Part shown: one piece after another, positions 15,932 through 24,995 of the stretch
How positions within the stretch are numbered: the stretch's first letter is position 1
How the letters are laid out: every line of letters starts with the position of its first letter
Assembly (NCBI RefSeq): GCF_026723765.1
Contig: NZ_CP113524.1
Span: 3,085,001-3,149,000, forward strand
DNA length: 64,000 nucleotides
Source: Lacrimispora xylanolytica
Lineage (GTDB): Bacteria; Bacillota; Clostridia; Lachnospirales; Lachnospiraceae
Direction: 5' to 3'
Made by a program: the position numbers and the translations under genes
Notes under the pieces: model-generated
The model's input: the letters and a program-made list of their open reading frames with translations, nothing else
What the model was told of the DNA's origin: nothing
Databases searched by the model: none

Positions 15932-17647
15932 TTAAGAACGGCTGATAAATTCTTTCATAAAATCTTCTACTTCCTTTGCAGTCGCAAAGGACATCGCCTG
16001 ATTCGCCACTTCCTGTAATTCCTTTGTGCTGTAACCGGTAATCAGTTTTCTCGCATTTAAAATAGCAGAAGCACTCATACTGAATTCATTTAGACCAAAG
16101 GCAAGAAGCAGAGGAATCATAGTGGGATCACTGGCTGCTTCTCCGCACATGCCTACCATGATGCCCTCTTTCCGGCCGCACTCAATGACATGGCGAATGC
16201 TTCTTAATACTGCCGGATTTAATGGAGAGTAGAGATAGGATACCTTATCATTCCCACGGTCTACGGACATGGTATACTGAGTAAGGTCATTGGTTCCTAT
16301 ACTGAAGAAATCAACCTCTTTTGCAAATACATCTGCCATGAGAGAAGCTGCCGCTGTTTCCACCATGATACCAATCTCGATATCTTTCTTGTAAGCAATC
16401 CCCTTCTCATCCAGTTCCTTTTTCATCTCTTCTACAAGCGCCTTTGCTTCCCGGATTTCTTCCAGGCAGGTAACCATCGGCACCATAATGCGGATATTTC
16501 CGAATGCGCTGGCTCTTAAGAGGGCACGGAGCTGAGGCTTATAAACATCTTCCTTCCGGTCCAGACAGAAACGAATGGCACGGTAGCCTAAAAATGGATT
16601 TTCATCCTTACTAAGGCCCATGTACGGAATCTCTTTGTCCCCACCGATATCCAGAGTACGAATAATAACCGGCTTACCGTTTAAGGCAGATGCCACTCTC
16701 TTATATGCCTCAAACTGTTCATCCTCTGTAGGCATAGCGGTACGATCCATGAATAAGAACTCAGTACGGAAAAGGCCCACGCCCTCTCCATCATACTGAA
16801 GCACCTTTTCCACGTCTTCCGGCTTTCCAATATTGGCAACCAGCTCTACGGTCACGCCGTCCTTTGTGATGGTAGGCTTTCCGATGTACTGCTCCAGCTC
16901 TTTCTTCTCTTTTAAGAAAGCTTCTCTTTTAGCCGCATATTCTGCCTTAACGGATTCATCCGGATTTATGAATACGGTTCCATCGGAACCATCTAATACC
17001 AGATCTGCGCCCTCAGTCACTTTCCCCAAAAAGCCTTCCAATGCCACAACAGCAGGAATCTCCAAAGCTCTTGCTAAAATGGCGCTGTGAGAAGTCTTAC
17101 CTCCAAGCTCTGTTACAATACCAGTAACATTGGCCGGATTGATTCCAGCCGTCATAGAAGGTGTTAAATCCTTTGCAACAATAACACTTCCCATAGGAAG
17201 TGCAGCGATATCGACAGAGCTGACACCCAGAAGAATCTTCTGAATGCGTGTCTTAATGTCACGCATATCCGTTGCTCTCTGCTGCATAAGCTCGTCTCCC
17301 ATAGATGCAAACATATCTGCATATGTGTTGCATACAGCCTCCACCGCATATTCACTTACAACATTCTCCCCAGATATTGTACTTTCAATCTCTCCTACCA
17401 GCATCGGATCGGAAAGGAGCAGAATATGTCCATTTAAAATTTCAGCTTCCTTTTCCCCTACTCTTGTTGCCAGATCCTTTGCCAAAGCTTCTGTCTGTTC
17501 CATAGCCAGCTTGACCGCTGACTGAAAACGGCTTTTTTCTGCTTCTGCATCCTCTACTGGAGTTTTACTAATAATAAGTTCTGTTTCTTCTACGATAACG
17601 GCTTTCCCAATGCCGATTCCCGCAGATGCGCTTGTTCCTTTCAACAT
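15932..17647 (-). CDS. ptsI: Phosphoenolpyruvate-protein phosphotransferase (PTS enzyme I)
   Basis: A 571-residue cytosolic enzyme that takes phosphate from PEP and gives it to HPr, the first step of all PTS sugar uptake. The phosphohistidine domain shows ELGGKTSHSAILARALEIPAV, with the active histidine near residue 190. The C-terminal PEP-binding barrel shows GVGLFRTEFLFMDR, IRTLDIGGDKEIPYM, FFSIGTNDLTQYTMSVDR and GMCGEAASDP. Length is normal for EI. It follows ptsH by 34 bases on the same strand, with AGGAGG before ATG 17647, so ptsH-ptsI form an operon. Confidence 0.95.
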   Translation of the reverse strand: MLKGTSASAGIGIGKAVIVEETELIISKTPVEDAEAEKSRFQSAVKLAMEQTEALAKDLATRVGEKEAEILNGHILLLSDPMLVGEIESTISGENVVSEYAVEAVCNTYADMFASMGDELMQQRATDMRDIKTRIQKILLGVSSVDIAALPMGSVIVAKDLTPSMTAGINPANVTGIVTELGGKTSHSAILARALEIPAVVALEGFLGKVTEGADLVLDGSDGTVFINPDESVKAEYAAKREAFLKEKKELEQYIGKPTITKDGVTVELVANIGKPEDVEKVLQYDGEGVGLFRTEFLFMDRTAMPTEDEQFEAYKRVASALNGKPVIIRTLDIGGDKEIPYMGLSKDENPFLGYRAIRFCLDRKEDVYKPQLRALLRASAFGNIRIMVPMVTCLEEIREAKALVEEMKKELDEKGIAYKKDIEIGIMVETAAASLMADVFAKEVDFFSIGTNDLTQYTMSVDRGNDKVSYLYSPLNPAVLRSIRHVIECGRKEGIMVGMCGEAASDPTMIPLLLAFGLNEFSMSASAILNARKLITGYSTKELQEVANQAMSFATAKEVEDFMKEFISRS

Positions 17648-17681
17648 TACACTTCCTCCTTATTAATTAATGTAGCTTGAT

Positions 17682-17945
17682 CTATTCGCCAAGGCCCTCT
17701 AAAACGGCCTTGACCATGGCAGCCAGAGCTTCCTCTTCATCTTCCCCCTCGCAGACAAAGGTTATCTCATCCCCGCTTTTTACACAGGCGCCCAACACAC
17801 TAAGCACGCTTTTTGCATTGGCAGTCGTATTCTTAAAACGAAAACTGACTGTTGAGTTAAAGTTCATGGCTTCCCTACAAAGAATTCCTGCCGGCCTCAA
17901 GTGCAGACCAGTAGGATTCTTAATAGCAACTTTAGCACTGACCAT
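17682..17945 (-). CDS. ptsH: Phosphocarrier protein HPr
   Basis: An 87-residue phosphocarrier between enzyme I and the sugar-specific EII proteins. The active-site histidine lies in NPTGLHLRPAG (His15). The regulatory serine phosphorylated by HPr kinase in Firmicutes is in NAKSVLSVLG (about Ser46), so catabolite control through CcpA is plausible. The C-terminal helix ends in EEALAAMVKAVLEGLGE. GGGAGG precedes the ATG. It lies 55 bases after the end of cdaR on the same strand with no convincing terminator between them. Confidence 0.95.
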   Translation of the reverse strand: MVSAKVAIKNPTGLHLRPAGILCREAMNFNSTVSFRFKNTTANAKSVLSVLGACVKSGDEITFVCEGEDEEEALAAMVKAVLEGLGE

Positions 17946-18000
17946 ACTGAATTCCTCCCTTTAATTATCACACTGCTCCCTGGAAAGAGGAACAGCCTAT

Positions 18001-19347
18001 CTATTGCGGCCCGGCCGCTTCTGTCGTTGCTGCTGTGGTAGTGGTAGTGGTGGTCGTTGTCGTAGGCGTTGTGGCTGCTGTGGTACTTTCAACAGTACTG
18101 TTTGCCGGCTCCTTATGAGTAAGCACTACAACAAACGGTGTATAACCAACCATCTCAAATCCACCTGGAATCTGGAATTTTAAAACTCCCTGATTCTGCC
18201 CAGAGTGGAAATTCGTCACATCAAGAATGGCATTAAGCTTCTTGATATCAAGAGAATCCAAATCCTCCTTAAGGCCCCTTAGAGTTACATCAGAGGTTTC
18301 CTTATCAAAGGTATAATTATAATCTGCATCCATTCCCTTTTTATCCAGTGTATCCAGATCCAGGCTGAATGCCCTGGTGATGAGCGGCTCCACTTTTAAT
18401 TTCACTGTGACGTTCTTATATGCATTTCCAACCACAGAAGTATTGGGTGGAAGATATTGGCTTAAATCAAGTTCAATGACTTTATCCCCTGTAGCACCGT
18501 CAACATTCAGCTTATCTGAGGTGATAGACAGTGTGCTTAAGGAGGCAAGCACTGATTTTGTTCCTACGACCGGTACGCTCTTTATACTGCTCTCCACACC
18601 GGTATATCGGTATCCATTGGCTACATTTCCAGATACCTCAAAATTCAAGGCAATGTTCTTGGCCTTGAGCACAGATATATGACATTCAATCTCGTGAGGA
18701 CTGACGGTAACTTTATTTCCCAAATCCAGTATGTTGCCGTTGGCATCATAAAAAACAGGAGCCGTGGTTACATTTAAATCCGCGTTGGCATTCTCCACGT
18801 TCACTTCCACTCCCATTCGGCTGATCTGCCCAATCAAAGATTCCGGTCCCTCTACAGTCACAAAGCTGGGTGTCGGATTGCTGATTCCAAGGGCATACCC
18901 TTCTTCCGGAGTTCCCTTTGTATTGACCTGAAGATCAAATTGCTTGCGCTGTAAGGCCTCTGTTTTAATCCGGATTACCATGGGCTTTGCAGTGATTGCA
19001 TCACTTTTTACCAGGTTTTCCTTGTCTTTATTGATTTCTACCGTGATAGGAACGGCACCTGTAACATTGTAATCATTTAAATCCACATAAGCATGAAAGT
19101 CCGAAGCTTTCACAAGAGAACGATCCCTTGTTCTTACCTGGTAGCTGACGGTAACTACATCCTTACCTAAAATCTCATAGGTCAAGTCTCTGGATGCCAG
19201 AGTTTCAGCATTACGCACCTCCACGGTAACAAGCTGGGAATCGTCGATAATGGGATTTGAGATATTGACAATCGCCATCCATACGGCAAAAGCAAGTACC
19301 AGGGATGCGACTTTCAGTCCAAGATTATTTAGTAGCTTTTCCTTCAT
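18001..19347 (-). CDS. cdaR: CdaA regulatory protein CdaR (YbbR-like repeats)
   Basis: A 448-residue membrane-anchored extracytoplasmic protein that modulates the diadenylate cyclase CdaA. One N-terminal membrane segment (NLGLKVASLVLAFAVWMAI) is followed by four YbbR-type beta repeats; typical repeat endings include VTVEGPESLIGQISRMGVEV and VTLRGLKEDLDSLDIKKL. The C-terminus is an unusual low-complexity tail of about 30 residues, mostly Thr and Ala with an unbroken run of ten Thr, likely a flexible wall-spanning stretch. The start overlaps the cdaA end by 23 bases, which implies translational coupling. Confidence 0.92.
   Translation of the reverse strand: MKEKLLNNLGLKVASLVLAFAVWMAIVNISNPIIDDSQLVTVEVRNAETLASRDLTYEILGKDVVTVSYQVRTRDRSLVKASDFHAYVDLNDYNVTGAVPITVEINKDKENLVKSDAITAKPMVIRIKTEALQRKQFDLQVNTKGTPEEGYALGISNPTPSFVTVEGPESLIGQISRMGVEVNVENANADLNVTTAPVFYDANGNILDLGNKVTVSPHEIECHISVLKAKNIALNFEVSGNVANGYRYTGVESSIKSVPVVGTKSVLASLSTLSITSDKLNVDGATGDKVIELDLSQYLPPNTSVVGNAYKNVTVKLKVEPLITRAFSLDLDTLDKKGMDADYNYTFDKETSDVTLRGLKEDLDSLDIKKLNAILDVTNFHSGQNQGVLKFQIPGGFEMVGYTPFVVVLTHKEPANSTVESTTAATTPTTTTTTTTTTAATTEAAGPQ
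18006..18091 (-). repeat. Low-complexity Thr/Ala codon repeat at the 3' end of cdaR
   Basis: ACC, ACA, ACG, ACT and GCN codons follow one another, giving a Thr-rich tail with a run of ten Thr. The mixed codons reduce slippage, but such runs often differ in length between strains. Confidence 0.7.
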
Positions 19348-20197
19348 TCTTCCGCCTTCCCTTCAATAATCTGAATCTGCTTCCTTCCTCCTCTGACTGC
19401 TTTACACCTGCTAATACAGAACGCAGTCCATCTGCGTCAAGAATCCGCTTCAAGCCGCCCTCAAGGGCCACTGTCACACGACCGGTCTCCTCAGAAACTA
19501 CGATGGTAACACTGTCACTGACCTCACTGACGCCAAGAGCTGCCCTGTGTCTTGTTCCCAGGTCCTTACTTATGGTCATGTTGTCAGATAAAGGAAGGTA
19601 ACAGGTGGCAGCCGCTACCCGGTTCCCCCGGATTACCACCGCTCCATCGTGAAGGGGTGTATTATGCTCAAAGATATTAATGAGAAGCTGGCTGCTGACA
19701 ATAGCGCCCACTTCAATTCCTGTCCGTTCGATCTCCTTTAAGGAATCCCCGCGTTCAATGACCATAAGAGCGCCTGTCTTAACCTTAGCCATCTCAAAGG
19801 TAGCCTTCACTACCTCATTGATGGTCTTTTCGGTAAATGCAGAATTGTCTCTTCCGTCATCAAAGGTCAGGATGCCTGTAAATGGATTCTTGCTGCCTAA
19901 CTGCTCCAGAGCCTTACGAAGCTCCGGCTGAAAGATAACAATTGCCATCGTAACGGCAGGAGTTGCAATTTTATTTAAAATCCAAAAAATATTATCCAAC
20001 CGGAACACATAGGCAAAGACATAGAAAAGAAGAATTACTACGATTCCCTTTAGCAGTGTCCATGCTCTCGTATTCATAATCCAGGTCAGGACCTCATACA
20101 GCAGCACAGCTATAATCACAATCTCAACCAGGTTTGTCTTTGAAATTCTGGGAATAAATGATACCCAGGAATACATCCCTTCTAGAAAATTTGCCAT
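19325..20197 (-). CDS. cdaA: Diadenylate cyclase CdaA
   Basis: A 290-residue membrane enzyme that makes the second messenger c-di-AMP from two ATP, which governs potassium and osmolyte balance and cell-wall homeostasis. Three hydrophobic segments (residues 22-90) precede the DAC domain. The active-site motifs are LHDGAVVIRGNRVAAATCYLP, with DGA at about 184-186, and GTRHRAALG near 217. I chose ATG 20197 because GGGAGG stands nine bases before it; an in-frame GTG at 20206 is too close to that site. It overlaps cdaR and follows two membrane-protein genes. Confidence 0.94.
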   Translation of the reverse strand: MANFLEGMYSWVSFIPRISKTNLVEIVIIAVLLYEVLTWIMNTRAWTLLKGIVVILLFYVFAYVFRLDNIFWILNKIATPAVTMAIVIFQPELRKALEQLGSKNPFTGILTFDDGRDNSAFTEKTINEVVKATFEMAKVKTGALMVIERGDSLKEIERTGIEVGAIVSSQLLINIFEHNTPLHDGAVVIRGNRVAAATCYLPLSDNMTISKDLGTRHRAALGVSEVSDSVTIVVSEETGRVTVALEGGLKRILDADGLRSVLAGVKQSEEEGSRFRLLKGRRKNEGKATK

Positions 20198-20224
20198 CCA
20201 AACCACCTCCCTTTTATTCCTTCA

Positions 20225-21172
20225 CTACCTTTGCGGTCTTTGGAGTTTTGTGGCGTTTATTTTCTGAACTTTTACATCCGGCGTGCTGACAGTCAGCTTG
20301 GGAACCGCCTTGACGTAATAATAATAATCATCATCTTCAAATTGTACGTATTCTGTGCGGGAATAATCCACCGCAAATACAAAAAATGTATAAATAACTG
20401 AAATTAATATGGAGGCAAGCATTCCCAGCAGCAGACCGATAACAGAAACCGATACATCAAGTGCAATATCTCCAATAAATATAACACCAAGCTGAGTAAT
20501 GGTTCCGGCGATGATCGCTATCATCCAGGAATAATCCACGGAAAGATTCTTTACAATCACTACAACCACCAGAGCAAGGGCAAAGGCCCCTACCATGAGA
20601 AGCATCTGCTTATTCCCCAAAAGACTGTTCATGATCTGCATGAACTTCTGAACCTCATCCACTGACATATCATTGGTCAAAACACCTGCATTCTGCTTCA
20701 CATATAAAAGTGTATAGTAGATAAATACACCACAGCTCACAGGAATGACCGAAATCACACTACCGGAAAGCCCTACAATCAAGGGAATGGCATACGGAAT
20801 CTTAAGCAGGAAAAATATCGGCGTTAAGACCAGAAGATAGCTGTCTCCCGGCTGAAATCCATAATAAAGAAGTCCCACTACTACAATAAAGATAGCCATT
20901 ACCAAAGTGATTTCAATGGATATTCCCGACAGATGAATGAGCATAAAGCCCGATGCCAGAAATGAGATCGCTCCATAAGGCAAAAAAGAGCATAACAAAG
21001 CCAGAACCAGTGGTACAAAAGGCTCTGTAAGCTTTGATGAAAAACCGATATTACCGTTCATCAGAAAAAATGCCATGCAGCTGAATATAAATTTGATTAA
21101 AGGATTTACATAGATATCGAACCTGGCATAAAATCCTTTCAGCCGCTCTTTTAACACAAGAAGGCCCATCAT
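20225..21172 (-). CDS. Conserved-looking polytopic membrane protein upstream of cdaA, function unknown
   Basis: I do not recognise a named family. The 315-residue protein has about eight hydrophobic segments, the first after FDIYVNPLIKFIFSCMAFF. It has a soluble patch in the middle (NDMSVDEVQKFMQIMNSLLGNKQ) and a charged cytosolic tail of about 50 residues starting at YSRTEYVQFEDDDYYYY. It starts four bases inside the preceding gene and ends 27 bases before cdaA, so it is co-translated with the c-di-AMP genes. A role in the membrane environment of CdaA or in transport is possible but unproven. Confidence 0.75.
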   Translation of the reverse strand: MMGLLVLKERLKGFYARFDIYVNPLIKFIFSCMAFFLMNGNIGFSSKLTEPFVPLVLALLCSFLPYGAISFLASGFMLIHLSGISIEITLVMAIFIVVVGLLYYGFQPGDSYLLVLTPIFFLLKIPYAIPLIVGLSGSVISVIPVSCGVFIYYTLLYVKQNAGVLTNDMSVDEVQKFMQIMNSLLGNKQMLLMVGAFALALVVVVIVKNLSVDYSWMIAIIAGTITQLGVIFIGDIALDVSVSVIGLLLGMLASILISVIYTFFVFAVDYSRTEYVQFEDDDYYYYVKAVPKLTVSTPDVKVQKINATKLQRPQR

Positions 21173-21597
21173 GATGTCCGCCCTCCTTTAGTTCGTTTTA
21201 AAGGTCTGGTATTTCCTTCATATCGCTTGTCCAGCCGTTTTAACTTAGAAAGATACACTTTTCCTCCCCGGACGGCATATTCATACCGTTTCCTGTAAAT
21301 AAGAAAGCTGATTCCCAAGTAGATGGCCAGGCCAATGCCATAAATAATACCAATCCTTATGCCGGCGCCGGTCAGCCGAGTCACATCCATGGTGCTGAGC
21401 CACCGCTCCATATAATACAGTCCCCATAAAAAAAGGCATAAAACAAAGCTCAGAGTGTAGTTAAAAAAGGACTGAAACAGCCTGCTTCCGATGTAATCAC
21501 CTTTAAAATAGCGGTTCACAGGAAATATCCTCTTAGCTTCATGCTTTTCAAACATGGCAAGACTTGTCATTATTTTTATTTTCTCTTCACTAAGCAT
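21169..21597 (-). CDS. Small two-helix membrane protein, first gene of the cdaA operon, unknown function
   Basis: A 142-residue protein with two hydrophobic helices (about residues 44-65 and 80-103) and a basic C-terminus (KRLDKRYEGN, PLKRTKGGRTS). I recognise no domain. GAGG stands just before ATG 21597. Its stop overlaps the start of the next membrane protein (ATGA). Gene order and coupling place it with cdaA-cdaR, so an accessory role in that complex is a reasonable guess. Confidence 0.7.
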   Translation of the reverse strand: MLSEEKIKIMTSLAMFEKHEAKRIFPVNRYFKGDYIGSRLFQSFFNYTLSFVLCLFLWGLYYMERWLSTMDVTRLTGAGIRIGIIYGIGLAIYLGISFLIYRKRYEYAVRGGKVYLSKLKRLDKRYEGNTRPLKRTKGGRTS

Positions 21598-21738
21598 ATG
21601 GTTTCCTCACTATACCATAAGATATCAACTTATTATAGCATAGAACTTTTGACATTGCGAGCCAAATAAGGAATTTTTATTTATTTTGTAATGAATCGGA
21701 TATTTCCATACAGGGATAAAATCATTTGGGTAAAAACA

Positions 21739-21760
21739 AGCGCAGCGAGTCCGCTGCGCT
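21739..21760 (-). terminator. Intrinsic terminator of the MacAB-like operon
   Basis: The nine-base arms AGCGCAGCG (21739-21747) and CGCTGCGCT (21752-21760) enclose a four-base loop. On the minus strand a TTGTTTTT run follows, only four bases after the last permease stop codon. Confidence 0.88.
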
Positions 21761-21763
21761 GTT

Positions 21764-22975
21764 TTATTCATATCTTAATGCGTCGATTGGATCTGCATTT
21801 GCAGCCTTAGAAGCCGGATATATTCCAAAAAACACTCCTACCAGTGCGGAGAAACTTACCGCGACTAATATGACGGATGGCTTTACGACAACGTGCATCC
21901 CAAGAAGAGCTCCTCCTAAATATACCAGTCCTGCGCCCACTGCGATTCCAAGAATTCCTCCAAATGCGGAAAGAATGGCTGACTCCGTAAGAAACTGAAT
22001 GAGAACGTCTTGTGTCTTTGCCCCCAGGGCTTTCCGAATGCCGATTTCTCTCGTTCTCTCTGTAACAGATACCAGCATGATGTTCATGATACCGATACCG
22101 CCAACTAACAGAGAGATGGCCGCAATGCCGCCTACCGCAGCTGATAATCCACCCATGATCGTATCCACGCTCTTCATCTCACTGGCGATGGAATTAAAGT
22201 ATATGTCCTCTTTGTCCCGGTTTTTCGTCCTTGCCAGATAGGAGGTGATTTTATCAGAAAGGGCATCCATATCCACGCCTTCTTTTGCATACAGGCGAAG
22301 GGAATATAAATTATCATTGGGCCAGACAATTAGTGAGTACGGAAGATACCCTTCTTTTGTAGTACTGGCTCCCTTCAGCATTTTCTCTATCGTAGTCAGA
22401 TCCAGCCGGTAAACTCCAACCACATTATAATAGCTGGTCTCACCGTTTATGGTAGTCCTGAAGGTCTTTCCCACTGCATTTTCAGTTCCAAATAAATCCT
22501 TGGCTCCGCTTGCCTCTAAAACAACATTGTTTTTTCTGGCCTTAATGTCACTTTCATTGATATTGCGTCCATAGATCATATTGATTTTCTTTACCGTGGA
22601 ATAACTTTCTTTTATTCCTTCAAAATTATACTTGATTTTATTGCGTCCATGGACAGCTTCACCCGAAACAGTTGGTTCACTATCCAGATATATGATGTCG
22701 TCCTTAAAAGCCTCTTCGATTCGATCAAACTCATCCAGCTTAAAGTAATCCCCATCTCTCATATCGTCCCCATCCTTTGGCCATACATAAATATAAGCCA
22801 TGTTGGTTCCTACATTCTTATAGAGATCTGATACCATATAGCGCATGGTATCTCCGATGGAGACAATGGCAATGACTGCGCCGATACCTATAATGATTCC
22901 AAGCATTGTCAGTAAGGAACGCATCTTGTTGGCCTTAATTGCATGAACGGCCATTGACATATTTTCAAACAACAT
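21764..22975 (-). CDS. MacB-type ABC transporter permease (second copy)
   Basis: A 403-residue permease. It has one N-terminal membrane segment ([20 protein letters not shown]), a large extracytoplasmic MacB-PCD domain (residues 45-265) and three C-terminal segments of the FtsX type, with the coupling motif [20 protein letters not shown]. It probably pairs with the paralogue encoded just upstream and the ATPase to form a tripartite-like exporter with the HlyD-type protein. In Firmicutes such systems export peptides, antibiotics or surfactants; the substrate is unknown. It is the last gene of the operon. Confidence 0.88.
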   Translation of the reverse strand: MLFENMSMAVHAIKANKMRSLLTMLGIIIGIGAVIAIVSIGDTMRYMVSDLYKNVGTNMAYIYVWPKDGDDMRDGDYFKLDEFDRIEEAFKDDIIYLDSEPTVSGEAVHGRNKIKYNFEGIKESYSTVKKINMIYGRNINESDIKARKNNVVLEASGAKDLFGTENAVGKTFRTTINGETSYYNVVGVYRLDLTTIEKMLKGASTTKEGYLPYSLIVWPNDNLYSLRLYAKEGVDMDALSDKITSYLARTKNRDKEDIYFNSIASEMKSVDTIMGGLSAAVGGIAAISLLVGGIGIMNIMLVSVTERTREIGIRKALGAKTQDVLIQFLTESAILSAFGGILGIAVGAGLVYLGGALLGMHVVVKPSVILVAVSFSALVGVFFGIYPASKAANADPIDALRYE

Positions 22976-22989
22976 GATGCTTCCTCCTT

Positions 22990-24198
22990 CTATTCAAATC
23001 GCAGTGCTTCAATGGGATCTGCTTTGGCTGCTTTGGATGCCGGATAAAGTCCAAAGAAAATACCCACCAGCGCGGAAAAGCCTACAGCAAGAATTACAAC
23101 ACCAGGATTCACCACGACTGTCATCTGCAAAAGGATTCCTCCCACTTTTACCAGGGATAATCCGAGAATGACTCCAATGATACCTCCGCAGGCAGACATG
23201 AGGGCTGATTCCGTTAAAAACTGGATCATAATATCCTTTGTTCTGGCTCCAAGAGCCTTTCGTATTCCAATCTCTCTGGTACGCTCTGTTACCGATACCA
23301 TCATAATATTCATGATACCGATGCCGCCTACCAGCAGGGAAATGGCTGCAATTCCTCCAACCGCTGCTGACATGGCACCCAGCTGAGCATCCATGGTTCC
23401 CATCTGCTCCACTGCGGACTGAGCCATAATTTCAGATTCCGGACGGCCTTTCAGCTTAGCTACGTACTGTTTCATATCGATCATAAGCTGTCTCATGTTG
23501 GTACCGGGACGGGAATAGAGATTGACGGCCTGAAAGGTATCGTTGGATTTTGTCAAAACGGTATCCGGGATAAAACCAGACTGGGTCTGCCCCTTTCCCA
23601 TCATCATGGCCACCATAGGAGACAGATCCTTGTGATAGACTCCAACCACTTTATATTCCTGTGTACTCTTTTTTATGGTCATTCGAAAGGTTCTTCCAAC
23701 ACAATCTGCTGTGCCAAATAATTTTATGGCTCCTTTGTCTTCCAGAACAACGTGATTGGCAGCCCCTTTTACATCCGCTTCATTTAGAAATCTGCCATAA
23801 ATAATATTCGTAGGCTGCACATCGGTGTAATTGTAATCCACTCCCTGAAACTCGTAAGAGACTTTTCTGCGGCCATTGATCGCCTCGGTCCTCTCAGTCG
23901 CATTGGAATCAATATACTCAATCCGGTCACTGTAAATATCCTTGATCCGGTCCATCTCAGCTCTTGTAAACTGATCCGACATACGGAAAGTATCTACCTG
24001 CCAGGAAACCATAACAACAGCCCGGTTAAGGCCTACATCTTTATAAGCATCAGTAAACATATTTCTCATGCTGTCACCAACGGCTGCAATGGCAATGACT
24101 GCTCCAATTCCAATGATGATACCAAGCATGGTAAGAAAGGATCTCATCTTATTGGCCCGTATGGCGTGGAATGCCATACTCATATTTTCAATCAGCAT
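22990..24198 (-). CDS. MacB-type ABC transporter permease (first copy)
   Basis: A 402-residue paralogue of the next gene with the same architecture. The N-terminal sections of both begin ML-ENMSMA-HAI-ANKMRS, while the external domains differ strongly. The FtsX-type C-terminal part shows [20 protein letters not shown]. The two copies are probably the halves of a heterodimeric channel that arose by tandem duplication. The start overlaps the upstream ATPase gene by 11 bases, so expression is coupled. Confidence 0.88.
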   Translation of the reverse strand: MLIENMSMAFHAIRANKMRSFLTMLGIIIGIGAVIAIAAVGDSMRNMFTDAYKDVGLNRAVVMVSWQVDTFRMSDQFTRAEMDRIKDIYSDRIEYIDSNATERTEAINGRRKVSYEFQGVDYNYTDVQPTNIIYGRFLNEADVKGAANHVVLEDKGAIKLFGTADCVGRTFRMTIKKSTQEYKVVGVYHKDLSPMVAMMMGKGQTQSGFIPDTVLTKSNDTFQAVNLYSRPGTNMRQLMIDMKQYVAKLKGRPESEIMAQSAVEQMGTMDAQLGAMSAAVGGIAAISLLVGGIGIMNIMMVSVTERTREIGIRKALGARTKDIMIQFLTESALMSACGGIIGVILGLSLVKVGGILLQMTVVVNPGVVILAVGFSALVGIFFGLYPASKAAKADPIEALRFE

Positions 24199-24982
24199 GG
24201 CGCCCCTCTTTCTGCATTCTAACAGCTTCTTCCACGGTCAGGTTCTGAGGTTCATTTCGCGTATCGCTGACCATTTCCCCATCCCTGAATCGTATGACCC
24301 TCTCTGTAAATGCTGCAATATCCTCTTCATGAGTGACCACAACCACCGTTGCCCCTTCTTTGTGGAGCTGGGAAAACAGCTCCATGATTTCTATGGAAGA
24401 AGCCGTATCCAAGTTTCCCGTCGGCTCATCGGCAAGGATTAGGGGAGGCTCATTGGCAAGCGCTCTTGCAATTGCCACCCTCTGCCGCTGTCCGCCTGAA
24501 AGCTCATTAGGCATGTGCTCATGCCGGCTTCCAAGTCCTACCCTGTCTAAAAGCTCCATAGCCCTTTTCTCTCTCACCTTTTGAGAAACATGGGCATAGG
24601 TCATGGGAAGCTCCACATTCTTTAAGGATGAGGTACGTGATATTAAGTTAAACGACTGGAACACGAATCCAATCTTACGATTACGAACGGCTGATAGCTC
24701 GTCGGGGGAAAGATTGGCTGTATCAATGCCATCTAAATAGTAATGGCCCATGGTAGGACGGTCAAGGCAGCCTAATACATTCATAAGAGTAGACTTTCCA
24801 GATCCGGACTGTCCCATGATTGCTACGAACTCTCCCCGCTTAATCGTTAAATTTACCCTTTTTAGTCCTAATACTTTAATGGTTCCGGTATCATAAACCT
24901 TTACCATATCCACAAGCTTTATTAAGTCCTCTCCCATGTACTCTGTTCCATGAGGAGGAGTGTTCTTTTTCCATTTCCACAT
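24188..24982 (-). CDS. MacB/LolD-type ABC transporter ATP-binding protein
   Basis: A 264-residue ATPase. Walker A is GQSGSGKST (about residues 56-64), the Q-loop is in FVFQSFNLI, the signature is [17 protein letters not shown], Walker B is [12 protein letters not shown], and the H-loop is VVVVTHE. It belongs to the family that pairs with FtsX/MacB permeases and drives movement of substrates through an outside domain rather than a classic pore. GGGGGAGG precedes ATG 24982. A short N-terminal extension of about 17 residues precedes the domain. Confidence 0.93.
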   Translation of the reverse strand: MWKWKKNTPPHGTEYMGEDLIKLVDMVKVYDTGTIKVLGLKRVNLTIKRGEFVAIMGQSGSGKSTLMNVLGCLDRPTMGHYYLDGIDTANLSPDELSAVRNRKIGFVFQSFNLISRTSSLKNVELPMTYAHVSQKVREKRAMELLDRVGLGSRHEHMPNELSGGQRQRVAIARALANEPPLILADEPTGNLDTASSIEIMELFSQLHKEGATVVVVTHEEDIAAFTERVIRFRDGEMVSDTRNEPQNLTVEEAVRMQKEGRHAD

Positions 24983-24995
24983 GCTGCCTCCCCCT

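Noticed and set aside
17946-18000. A hairpin between cdaR and ptsH (CTGTTCC/GGAGCAG).
   Set aside because: The stem is short with a G-U pair and has no T run, so it does not look like a terminator.
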